Positions 35,222 through 43,160 of a stretch of 64,000 nt of DNA are shown piece by piece (position 1 is the stretch's first letter; the number at the start of each line of letters is the position of its first letter). The position numbers and the translations under genes were made by a program. The notes beneath the pieces were generated by a model. The model was not told where the DNA came from. It made no database searches and saw only the letters and a list, made by a program, of their open reading frames with translations. Source of the DNA: Streptomyces fulvorobeus (lineage in GTDB: Bacteria; Actinomycetota; Actinomycetes; Streptomycetales; Streptomycetaceae); contig NZ_BLWC01000001.1 in NCBI RefSeq assembly GCF_013167895.1, positions 5,394,001 through 5,458,000 on the forward strand, written 5' to 3'.

Positions 35222-36108
35222 CCACCTTCATCGAACTCCTCCTCGGCGGCCTGTCCATCGGCTCGGTCTACGCGCTGATCGCGCTCGGCTTCGTCGTCAT
35301 CTTCAAGGCCACCGAGGTCGTCAACTTCGCGCACGCCTCCCTGCTGCTGGCCGGCGGGTACGTCACCGCCGTGCTCCACGACGACATCGGCTTCTGGCCG
35401 GCGCTCGGCGTCGGCATCGCGGGCGCCGCGGTCGTCGGCGCCGGAGTCGAGTTCTTCGTCATGCGCCGCTACCGGGGCAGCGACCACAGCGTCCTGGCCA
35501 TCGTCACCATCGGCGTGGACATCATCCTCGTCACCGAACTCACCCGGCGCATGGGCACCGACGTCATGGCGCTCGGCGACCCGTGGGGCGATGACGTCGT
35601 CACCATCGGCGGCGTCACGCTCGCCGAGACGCGCATCGCCGCGTTCCTCGTCGCGGGACTCCTCATCACGGTGTTCCTGCTGGCGTTCCGGTTCACCTCC
35701 TGGGGCGTGTCCATGCGGGCCGCGGCCGAGAACCCGCAGACCGCGGCGCTCATGGGCATCAAGCTCGGCCGGGTCTCCCTCTCCGCCTGGGCGGTCGCGG
35801 GAGCCCTCGCCGCCGTCGCCGCGCTCTTCCTGACGGTGTTCCCGACGCCGGGACTCGAACGCGCCACCTCGCTCGCCGCGCTCAAGGCGTTCCCCGCCGC
35901 GATCCTCGGCGGCCTGGACTCGACGACGGGCGCGCTGGCCGGCGGACTCATCGTCGGCGTCACCGAATCACTGGCCACCGGCTACCAGAGCGACCTGTCC
36001 TTCCTGGGACGCGGCATCGGGGACCTCGCGCCCTACCTGGTGATGGTGATCGTCCTGCTCGTCCGGCCGGCGGGACTCTTCGGCACGAAGGAGCTCGCCC
36101 GTGTCTGA
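35218..36108 (+). CDS. livH: Branched-chain-amino-acid-type ABC permease
   Basis: 296 residues, about eight membrane helices. ATG 35218 overlaps the livG stop (ATGA). LivH signatures: 'GSVYALIALGFVVIFKATEVVNFAH' (first 20 diagnostic), the EAA-like loop 'SMRAAAENPQTAALMGI', 'AFPAAILGGLDSTTGALAGG', 'VMVIVLLVRPAGLFG'. One half of the transmembrane pore. Confidence 0.93.
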   Translation: MTTFIELLLGGLSIGSVYALIALGFVVIFKATEVVNFAHASLLLAGGYVTAVLHDDIGFWPALGVGIAGAAVVGAGVEFFVMRRYRGSDHSVLAIVTIGVDIILVTELTRRMGTDVMALGDPWGDDVVTIGGVTLAETRIAAFLVAGLLITVFLLAFRFTSWGVSMRAAAENPQTAALMGIKLGRVSLSAWAVAGALAAVAALFLTVFPTPGLERATSLAALKAFPAAILGGLDSTTGALAGGLIVGVTESLATGYQSDLSFLGRGIGDLAPYLVMVIVLLVRPAGLFGTKELARV

Positions 36109-37228
36109 CACCGTCGAAACCGCCACGGCGGCCCCCGGGACCCCGCCGGAGAAGACGCCCGCGCCGGCCGGCGCCCTCGAACGGCTGCGCCGGCCCCGTA
36201 CGTACCTCTGGCTCGTCGGCTCTGTCCTGCTCCTCGCGTTCCCGTTCTACCTGGACCGCTTCTGGCTCCAGGCGGGACTCTTCGCGATGGCCGCCGCGAT
36301 CGGCGCCATCGGCATCAACCTGCTCACCGGCGCCACCGGCCAGCTCTCCATGGGACACGCCTTCTTCCTCGCCGTGGGGGCGTACAGCTACTGCGTTCTG
36401 GCGGGGGAGAGCAGCACCGAGAACGGACACGCGCTCACCGGCCTCGGCCTGCCCACCTGGCTCGCGGCGATCCTCGCCGTGCTCCTCGCGGGCGTGGCCG
36501 GCGGAGTCTTCAGCCCCATCGCCGGCCGGCTGCGGGGCGCCTACCTCGGCATCGCCACGCTCGCCCTGATCTTCATCGGCCAGCACGTGCTGTTCAACGC
36601 GGGCTCCCTCACCGGCGGCTTCAACGGCCGCCCGGTGCCGCCGCTCTCGGTCTTCGGGTTCACCTTCGACGACACCGAGGTCCTCGTCGCTGCCGTCCCC
36701 TTCCAGTCCTCCGAGAAACTCTGGTACGTGGCGCTGCTCGCACTCCTCCTCAGCGGGCTCTTCGCCCGCGGGGTGCTGCGCGGCAGGCCGGGGCGGGCGC
36801 TCAACGCGATCCGTGACCACCGGATCGCCGCGGGAGTGATGGGCGTACCGGTGGCCCGCTACCGGGCCGGTGTCTTCGTCCTCTCCTCGATGTACGCGGG
36901 TCTCGCGGGCGTCCTGCTCGCGCTGGTCTTCCAGCGGACCGTGCCGGAGTACTTCGGCATGATCCTGTCCCTCGAGTACCTCGCCATGATCGTCATCGGC
37001 GGGCTCGGCAGCGTCGCGGGAGCCGTCGTCGGCGCCGCCTTCGTCTCGCTGATGCCGCAGGTGCTCACCCACTACAGCGACTCCCTCCCCCTGGTCTCCG
37101 CCCCGGGTACGGGCGGTCTCGCACCGGGTGAGGCATCGCGCTACCTGTACGGCGCCGCGGTGGTCGCGGTGGTCCTGTTCCTGCCCGGCGGCCTGACGCG
37201 TCTGAAGAAACCAGGGGAGAAGAAATGA
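36101..37228 (+). CDS. livM: Branched-chain-amino-acid-type ABC permease
   Basis: 375 residues; GTG 36101 overlaps the end of livH by 8 bases. The N-terminus is hydrophilic, followed by about nine membrane helices. LivM features: 'INLLTGATGQLSMGHAFFLAVGAY' (first 20 typical), 'LRGAYLGIATLALIFI', 'RALNAIRDHRIAAGVMGV', 'MIVIGGLGSVAGAVVGAAF'. Partner of LivH. Confidence 0.92.
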   Translation: MSDTVETATAAPGTPPEKTPAPAGALERLRRPRTYLWLVGSVLLLAFPFYLDRFWLQAGLFAMAAAIGAIGINLLTGATGQLSMGHAFFLAVGAYSYCVLAGESSTENGHALTGLGLPTWLAAILAVLLAGVAGGVFSPIAGRLRGAYLGIATLALIFIGQHVLFNAGSLTGGFNGRPVPPLSVFGFTFDDTEVLVAAVPFQSSEKLWYVALLALLLSGLFARGVLRGRPGRALNAIRDHRIAAGVMGVPVARYRAGVFVLSSMYAGLAGVLLALVFQRTVPEYFGMILSLEYLAMIVIGGLGSVAGAVVGAAFVSLMPQVLTHYSDSLPLVSAPGTGGLAPGEASRYLYGAAVVAVVLFLPGGLTRLKKPGEKK

Positions 37229-38475
37229 AACTGCGAGTGATCCCGGCCGTATGCGCGGCCCTCACCCTCACGCTCGTGGGTTGCAGCGGAAAGGCCGCGG
37301 ACAACAGCGGCGACAAGCAGGACAAGAGCGGAGTGAAGACCGGCGAGGGAGTCAGCGCCTCGACCATCACGCTCGGCGCCCTGACCGACATGACGGGCGT
37401 CTACGCCTCGCTCGGCAAGAGCGTCACCCAGGCCCAGCAGCTGTGGGCGAAGCAGACCAACGCCGCGGGCGGCATCTGTGACCGCAAGGTCGCGCTGACG
37501 GTCCGCGACCACGGTTACGACCCGCAGAAGGCCATCGCCGCCTACACCGAACTGGAACCCGACGTGCTGGGCTTCACCCAGTTCATCGGTTCCCCGTTCG
37601 TCGCGGCAGTCGAGCAGCGCATCGACACGCAGGACAAGGGCCTCGTCCTGCCGCAGGCGTGGTCGGCGAACCTGCTCGGCTCCGAGTACGTCCGCGTCAT
37701 CGGCGCCACCTACGACGTCGAGACGATCAACATGATCGACTACCTGCTCGCCGAGAAGCGCATCGCCGAAGGCGACAAGGTCGGTCACGTCTACTTCGAG
37801 GGCGACTACGGCGAGAACGCCCTGACCGGCTCGGAGTACGCGGCCGAGCAGGCGGGCCTCACCATCGTCGAGCAGAAGATCAAGCCGACGGACAACGACA
37901 TGACGGCCCAGGTCTCCGCGCTCAAGCAGGCGGGCGTCAAGGCCGTCGTCATCAGCGCCGGCCCGCGCCAGGCGGCCTCCCTGGTCGGTGTGGCGGCGGC
38001 CACCGGCTTCGACGTCCCGGTCATCGGCAACAACTCGGCGTTCGCCCCGCAGCTCCTCAAGACCCAGGCGGGCCCGGCCCTGCTCAAGGACTACTACATC
38101 GCCTCCTCCACCCTGCCGATCGGCGACCCGGCCGCCGGCCCGGCGAAGCTCGCCAAGGAGTACGCGGCCCAGTACCCCAAGGACGGCCTCGACAACGGCG
38201 TCGTCGCGGGATACTCGGCGGCGTCCGTCTACGGCGAGGCGCTGAAGAAGGCGTGCGAGGCCAAGGAACTCACCCGCGAGGGCGTCGACAAGGCGCTGCT
38301 CACCCTCACCGCGTACGACCACGGCTTCGGGATCACGCACGACTTCTCGGACCCGGCGGCGCCCTCCACGCGCCAGAGCGCCATCATGAAGCCGGACGCC
38401 GCGGCCCCCGGCGGGCTGAAGGTGGTCCGCCCGGCGGCGGCGGCCCCGGCCGCCGAATCGTTCACGGTGAAGTAG
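37225..38475 (+). CDS. livK: Branched-chain-amino-acid-type substrate-binding lipoprotein
   Basis: 416 residues; ATG 37225 overlaps the livM stop. Lipoprotein signal with lipobox 'LVGC' (Cys20). Periplasmic-binding fold type I: 'TITLGALTDMTGVYASLGKS', 'GGICDRKVALTVRDHGYDPQ', 'DKVGHVYFEGDYGENALTGS', 'AGVKAVVISAGPRQAASLVG'. Such a protein may bind branched-chain amino acids, amides, urea or aromatic acids; the ligand cannot be told. Last in the operon, whereas many liv operons start with it. Confidence 0.9.
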   Translation: MKLRVIPAVCAALTLTLVGCSGKAADNSGDKQDKSGVKTGEGVSASTITLGALTDMTGVYASLGKSVTQAQQLWAKQTNAAGGICDRKVALTVRDHGYDPQKAIAAYTELEPDVLGFTQFIGSPFVAAVEQRIDTQDKGLVLPQAWSANLLGSEYVRVIGATYDVETINMIDYLLAEKRIAEGDKVGHVYFEGDYGENALTGSEYAAEQAGLTIVEQKIKPTDNDMTAQVSALKQAGVKAVVISAGPRQAASLVGVAAATGFDVPVIGNNSAFAPQLLKTQAGPALLKDYYIASSTLPIGDPAAGPAKLAKEYAAQYPKDGLDNGVVAGYSAASVYGEALKKACEAKELTREGVDKALLTLTAYDHGFGITHDFSDPAAPSTRQSAIMKPDAAAPGGLKVVRPAAAAPAAESFTVK

Positions 38476-38520
38476 CCGGGAACGGACCCGAGGCGCTGAA
38501 GCGCTGACCGCGCGGCCCCT

Positions 38521-38552
38521 GAACGGGCCCGGCCCACCGGCCGGGCCCGTTC
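38521..38552. terminator. livK terminator hairpin
   Basis: Perfect 13-bp arms (38521-38533, 38540-38552), 6-base loop, 45 bases after the livK stop. First of three perfect hairpins in this convergent gap. Confidence 0.8.
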
Positions 38553-38573
38553 AGCCGTTCCCGCCCGCCGCGC

Positions 38574-38626
38574 GGCCTCCCGGGCCGTGGAGCGGCGCGA
38601 GGGGCCGCTCCACGGCCCGGGAGGCC
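38574..38626. terminator. Central 23-bp hairpin
   Basis: Perfect 23-bp arms (38574-38596, 38604-38626), 7-base loop. Second of three hairpins. Confidence 0.75.
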
Positions 38627-38713
38627 CCGCCCCCGCCCTGCCCCGCCCCAGCGGCCCTGGAGGCCGCCCGGGCGCCTGCACACCTGCCACCCGCGCACCC
38701 CGCACACGGCACG

Positions 38714-38755
38714 CAGAGGGGCCCGGACACCTGGGGAGGTGTCCGGGCCCCTCTG
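38714..38755. terminator. pssA-side terminator hairpin
   Basis: Perfect 19-bp arms (38714-38732, 38737-38755), GGGG loop, 32 bases beyond the pssA stop. Third of three hairpins. Confidence 0.85.
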
Positions 38756-38787
38756 TATGCGTCGTCGTGCGTGAGCCGCGTCAGGAG

Positions 38788-39642
38788 CTACGGCAGCTGA
38801 GCCGCGCGCGCCTCGCGCCGGTTGCCACGGAAGGTGTTCACCCGGCGTGCCGTCGCGAACAGCGGGATCACCGCGCCCATCACGACCTGCAGCGCGCAGC
38901 CCGTCTGGAGGAGCAGCTGACCGCCCGGGGCGTCGAAGGCCCAAGCGGCGAGGAGTCCCATCGCGGCCACGATCCAGCCGAGCATCGCCACCGCGAGCAC
39001 GCCCCGCGGCTTGGGGTACTCGACCCGGCTGACCATCAGCCACGCCACGCCGACGATGGCGAGCAGCGTTGGCACGAAGGGCAGCTCCAGGAGCACGATC
39101 GAGACGACCGTGAGCGCCCCGAAGGGGCTCGGCATGCCCTGGAACATGCCGTCCTTCAGGGTCACGCAGGAGAATCTCGCCAGCCGCAGGACCACCGCCA
39201 GCAGCACCACGATCGCCGCCAGCGCCGAAACCCGCTGCTGGGCGTCGTCCGCGACCATGCCGTAGACCAGCACGAAGTACGCCGGAGCGAGTCCGAAGCT
39301 GATCAGGTCGGAGAGGTTGTCCAGCTCCGCGCCCATCGGCGAGGAGCGCAGCTTGCGCGCCACCAGCCCGTCGCAGAGGTCGAAGATCGCCGCCAGCAGC
39401 ATGAGGATCACGGCGGTGGCGGCGGAGTTCCGCGCCATGCCGCTCTCGTTGCTGCCCGTGAGGTGCGGGATGAGGATGCCTGTGGTGGTGAAGTACACCG
39501 CCATGAATCCGCACGTGGCGTTACCCAGCGTGAGGGTGTCCGCTATCGACAGCCTCATCGACAGAGGCATGTCCTCGACGTCGTCCTCATCGGCCGCCTC
39601 GGGAACCCAGTCGGCTTGGGCATCAGGATCAATCACGGTCAA
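38788..39642 (-). CDS. pssA: CDP-diacylglycerol-serine O-phosphatidyltransferase
   Basis: 284 residues with the start written at TTG 39642 ('MTVIDPDAQADW'); a GTG two codons on is equally possible. The CDP-alcohol phosphotransferase motif is exact: 'DGLVARKLRSSPMGAELDNL' followed by SD (DGX2ARX8GX3DX3D). About eight membrane helices. It makes phosphatidylserine from CDP-diacylglycerol and serine; its start overlaps the end of psd, the next enzyme, so the two are coupled. Confidence 0.95.
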   Translation of the reverse strand: MTVIDPDAQADWVPEAADEDDVEDMPLSMRLSIADTLTLGNATCGFMAVYFTTTGILIPHLTGSNESGMARNSAATAVILMLLAAIFDLCDGLVARKLRSSPMGAELDNLSDLISFGLAPAYFVLVYGMVADDAQQRVSALAAIVVLLAVVLRLARFSCVTLKDGMFQGMPSPFGALTVVSIVLLELPFVPTLLAIVGVAWLMVSRVEYPKPRGVLAVAMLGWIVAAMGLLAAWAFDAPGGQLLLQTGCALQVVMGAVIPLFATARRVNTFRGNRREARAAQLP

Positions 39643-40276
39643 TTCGAGTCACCCCCGCGGTGGTGGCCTGGCCGACCTCGACCGCGACATCGATACCTTC
39701 CGGAAGGTAGATGTCCACACGCGAGCCGAAGCGGATCAGGCCGATACGTTCGCCCTGCTCGACCTTCGTGCCCTGCGGGAGGTACGGAACGATACGACGG
39801 GCGACCGCTCCCGCGATCTGCACCATCTCGATGTCACCGAGCTCGGTGTCGAAGTGCCAGACAACGCGCTCGTTGTTCTCGCTCTCCTTGTTGAACGCCG
39901 GAACGAACCCGCCCGGGATGTGCTCGACGGATGTCACCGTGCCCGCCAGCGGTGCGCGGTTGACGTGCACGTTCAGCGGGCTCATGAAGATCGCGACGCG
40001 GGTGCGCCCGTCCTTCCACGGCATGATGCTCTGCACCACGCCGTCGGCCGGGGAGATGACCCGGCCCTCGGTGATCTCGCGCTCGGGGTCGCGGAAGAAC
40101 CAGAGCATGCCCGCCGCGAGCGCGGTGGTGGGCACGGCCACTGCGGCCCAGCGCCCGGACGTGCGCGCCCGGGAGAGGCTGAGAGCCGCGGTGGCGAGGG
40201 TCGGCAGGAGCCACGGCGAAGCTCCGCGGGCGATGCGGACGCCGCCGCGTGATGCGGAGGTATGGCTGTCGGGCAT
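39629..40276 (-). CDS. psd: Phosphatidylserine decarboxylase, short form
   Basis: 215 residues from ATG 40276, with GAAGG upstream. Short (type II) Psd features: 'LWFFRDPEREI', 'VISPADGVVQSI', 'VAIFMSPLNVHVNRAPLAG', 'NNERVVWHF', and the self-cleavage site 'RFGSRVDIYLP', where Ser becomes the pyruvoyl group. It converts phosphatidylserine to phosphatidylethanolamine at the membrane. The stop overlaps the pssA start. 180 bases separate it from the ethylmalonyl-CoA operon on the same strand. Confidence 0.95.
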   Translation of the reverse strand: MPDSHTSASRGGVRIARGASPWLLPTLATAALSLSRARTSGRWAAVAVPTTALAAGMLWFFRDPEREITEGRVISPADGVVQSIMPWKDGRTRVAIFMSPLNVHVNRAPLAGTVTSVEHIPGGFVPAFNKESENNERVVWHFDTELGDIEMVQIAGAVARRIVPYLPQGTKVEQGERIGLIRFGSRVDIYLPEGIDVAVEVGQATTAGVTRIDRD

Positions 40277-40456
40277 GGATGACCTTCGTAGCGGATGATG
40301 CCGCGCAGGCAACGGGGGACGGCGGCTTTTCCGGCGATGCTATCGGTTGCGGGCCACAACTGGGCAAGCCAGCAGTCGAGTCGAACCGCCCACGGGCACC
40401 GGCCCAGGATCACAGGGTGTGATGTTCTTCGCGGCAAAATCACCCCGAAAGGGACA

Positions 40457-41662
40457 TCAGCCCTGCAACCGGTACTCCTCCAGGAGTCGGCGCCCGATGA
40501 TCATTTTCTGGATCTCGGCGGTACCTTCGCCGATCAGCAGCATCGGCGCCTCCCGGTAGAGGCGCTCGATCTCGTACTCCTTGGAGAAGCCGTAACCGCC
40601 ATGGATACGGAAGGCGTCCTCGACGACTTCCTTGCAGTACTCGGAGGCGAGGTACTTCGCCATCCCTGCCTCCAGGTCGTTTCGTTCCCCGGAGTCCTTT
40701 TTACGTGCCGCATTCACCATCATCGCATGAGCGGCTTCGACCTTGGTGGCCATTTCGGCCAGTTTGAACTGGATGGCCTGGTGCTGGGCGATCGGCTTTC
40801 CGAACGTCTGGCGCTGCTGGGCGTACGAAACACCCAGCTCAAAAGCACGCTGTGCCACCCCACAGCCACGTGCGGCCACATTGACCCGGCCGACCTCCAC
40901 GCCGTCCATCATCTGGTAGAAGCCCCGGCCGGTGGCGCCGCCGAGTACACGATTGGCCGGAATACGTAGGCCGTCCATGATGAGTTCGGTCGTATCGACG
41001 CCCTTGTAGCCCATCTTGTCGATCTTCCCCGGGATGGTCAGGCCCGGCCGGACCTCGCCGAAGCCCGGCTCCTTCTCCACGAGGAAGGCCGTCATCGACT
41101 TGTGCGGGGCCGTGCCCTCGGGGTGGCCTTCGTCACTGCGGCACAGGACCGCGACCAGGTTGGCGGTGCCGCCGTTCGTCAGCCACATCTTCTGGCCGTC
41201 GAGGACGTACTCGTCGCCGTCCCGTACGCCCTTGGAGGTGATCGCGGAGACGTCCGAGCCGAGCGCCGGCTCGGACATCGAGAACGCGCCCCGGACCTCG
41301 CCCAGCGCCATGCGCGGAAGGAACGTGTCCTTCTGCTCCTGGGTTCCGTGCTGCTTGAGCATGTACGCCACGATGAAATGCGTGTTGATGATTCCCGAGA
41401 CGCTCATCCAGCCGCGCGCGATCTCCTCCACGCACAGCGCGTATGTGAGAAGCGACTCACCCAGGCCCCCGTACTCCTCGGGGATCATCAGCCCGAACAG
41501 GCCGAGTTCCTTGAGACCCTCGACGATCTCCGTCGGGTACTCGTCGCGGTGCTCCAGCCCGGTCGCGACCGGAATGATCTCCTTGTCGACGAAATCCCGC
41601 ACGGTCGAGAGGATTTCCTGCTGGATGTCGGTCAGACCGGCGGTCTGGGCGAGTCGCGTCAT
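40457..41662 (-). CDS. mcd: Acyl-CoA dehydrogenase, probable (2S)-methylsuccinyl-CoA dehydrogenase
   Basis: 401 residues. Acyl-CoA dehydrogenase motifs: 'AFSMSEPALGSDVSAITSKG', 'QKMWLTNGGTANLVAVL', 'RQTFGKPIAQHQAIQFKLAE', 'RIHGGYGFSKEYEIERLYRE', 'GEGTAEIQKMIIGRRLL'. The assignment to methylsuccinyl-CoA oxidation rests on its position as last gene of the ccr-ecm-lyase-hydratase set. It would make mesaconyl-CoA, passing electrons to ETF. Its start lies 27 bases after the hydratase stop. Confidence 0.85.
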   Translation of the reverse strand: MTRLAQTAGLTDIQQEILSTVRDFVDKEIIPVATGLEHRDEYPTEIVEGLKELGLFGLMIPEEYGGLGESLLTYALCVEEIARGWMSVSGIINTHFIVAYMLKQHGTQEQKDTFLPRMALGEVRGAFSMSEPALGSDVSAITSKGVRDGDEYVLDGQKMWLTNGGTANLVAVLCRSDEGHPEGTAPHKSMTAFLVEKEPGFGEVRPGLTIPGKIDKMGYKGVDTTELIMDGLRIPANRVLGGATGRGFYQMMDGVEVGRVNVAARGCGVAQRAFELGVSYAQQRQTFGKPIAQHQAIQFKLAEMATKVEAAHAMMVNAARKKDSGERNDLEAGMAKYLASEYCKEVVEDAFRIHGGYGFSKEYEIERLYREAPMLLIGEGTAEIQKMIIGRRLLEEYRLQG

Positions 41663-41689
41663 GACTGCTTCTCCTGTGGCTTCACGCGG

Positions 41690-42193
41690 TCAGTTGGAGG
41701 GGACGGGGCGGCCGGGCTGCTCTCCGCCGCGCTCCTTGGTGTACGTCTCGGTGGGGACCATGACCTTGCGGCGGAAGACGCAGACGACGGTGCCGTCCTG
41801 CTTGTAGCCCCTGGTCTCGACGTACACGATCCCGCGGTCGCTCCGGGACTTCGACGGCGTCTTGTCCAGGACCGTCGTCTCGCCGTAGACCGTGTCCCCG
41901 TGGAAGGTCGGCGCGATGTGCTTGAGCGACTCCACCTCCAGGTTCGCGATCGCCTTGCCCGACACGTCCGGCACCGACATGCCGAGCAGCAGCGAGTAGA
42001 CGTAGTTCCCGACGACGACGTTCCTGCCGAAGTCGGTCGTCTTCTCGGCGTAGTTGCTGTCCAGGTGGAGCGGGTGGTGATTCATGGTCAGCAGACAGAA
42101 GAGGTGGTCGTCGTATTCCGTGACCGTCTTCCCGGGCCAGTGCTTGTAGACGGCACCGACTTCGAACTCCTCGAAAGTGCGTCCGAACTGCAT
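41690..42193 (-). CDS. mch: MaoC-type mesaconyl-CoA hydratase
   Basis: 167 residues from ATG 42193. Hot-dog MaoC fold: 'MQFGRTFEEFEVGAVYKHWP', 'HLFCLLTMNHHPLHLDSNYA' (hydratase Asn-His/Asp region), 'GNYVYSLLLGMSVPDVSG'. It would hydrate mesaconyl-CoA to beta-methylmalyl-CoA. The start is 2 bases after the corrected end of the lyase gene. Confidence 0.88.
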   Translation of the reverse strand: MQFGRTFEEFEVGAVYKHWPGKTVTEYDDHLFCLLTMNHHPLHLDSNYAEKTTDFGRNVVVGNYVYSLLLGMSVPDVSGKAIANLEVESLKHIAPTFHGDTVYGETTVLDKTPSKSRSDRGIVYVETRGYKQDGTVVCVFRRKVMVPTETYTKERGGEQPGRPVPSN

Positions 42194-42195
42194 GA

Positions 42196-43160
42196 TCAGG
42201 CCCCGGTGCTTCGAACTTGGAGGTGCGCCGCATTCCCGCGGCACGGCCCTTGCCCGCGATGACCAGCGCCATCTTGCGGCTGGCCTCGTCGATCATCTCG
42301 TCGCCGAGCATCGCCGAGCCCTTCTTGCCGCCCTCCTCGGATGTGCACCAGTCATAGGCGTCGAGGATCAGCTCGGCGTGGTCGTAGTCCTCCTGCGCGG
42401 GCGAGAACACCTCGTTGGCCGCGTCGACCTGACCGGGGTGCAGCACCCACTTGCCGTCGAACCCCAGCGCCGCCGCCCGGCCCGCGACCTCGCGGTACGC
42501 GTCCACGTCACGGATCTGGAGGAAGGGGCCGTCGATCGCCTGGAGGTCGTGCGTACGGGCCGCCATCAGGATGCGCATCAGGATGTAGTGGTACGCGTCC
42601 GCGCCGTAGCCGGGCGGCTGCTGGCCGACGACCAGTGTCTTCATGTTGATCGAGGCCATGAAGTCGGCCGGGCCGAAGATCAGGGTCTCCAGACGCGGCG
42701 ACGCGCCGGCGATGTCGTCGATGTTCACCAGGCCCCTGGCGTTCTCGATCTGCGCCTCGATGCCGATCTTCCCGACCTCGAAGCCCATCGTCTTCTCGAT
42801 CTGCGTCAGCAGCAGGTCCAGCGCGACGACCTGCTGGGCGTCCTGGACCTTGGGCAGCATGATGCAGTCGAGGTTGGGGCCCGCGCCCTCGACGACGGCG
42901 ATGACATCGCGGTACGTCCAGTGCGTGGTCCAGTCGTTGACCCGCACGACCCGGGTCTTGCCCGTCCAGTCGCCGTTGTTCAGCGCGTCGACGATGTGCC
43001 CGCGGGCGCCCTCCTTGGCGAGCGGCGCGACGGCGTCCTCCAGGTCCAGGAAGACCTGGTCGGCCGGGAGGCCCTGGGCCTTCTCCAGGAACCGCGGGTT
43101 CGAGCCGGGCACGGCCAGGCAGGAGCGGCGCGGACGCAGACGGTTCACGGGCGTGGTCAT
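42196..43160 (-). CDS. HpcH/HpaI CoA-ester lyase, beta-methylmalyl-CoA lyase type, frame break at 3' end
   Basis: 321 residues after correction. 'RPRRSCLAVPGSNPRFLEKA', 'QVFLDLEDAVAPLAKEGAR', 'RVVRVNDWTTHWTYRDV', 'IEAQIENARGLVNIDDIAG', 'GFDGKWVLHPGQVDAANEVF' are the malyl-CoA lyase family motifs. As read, the last codons run on in frame ('EAPGPDHAVRTH...') across the hydratase gene. One extra base in the C run 42201-42204 gives 'EAPGA' and a TGA 2 bases before the hydratase ATG, a normal family end. It would split beta-methylmalyl-CoA into glyoxylate and propionyl-CoA. Its ATG overlaps the ecm stop (ATGA). Confidence 0.88.
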
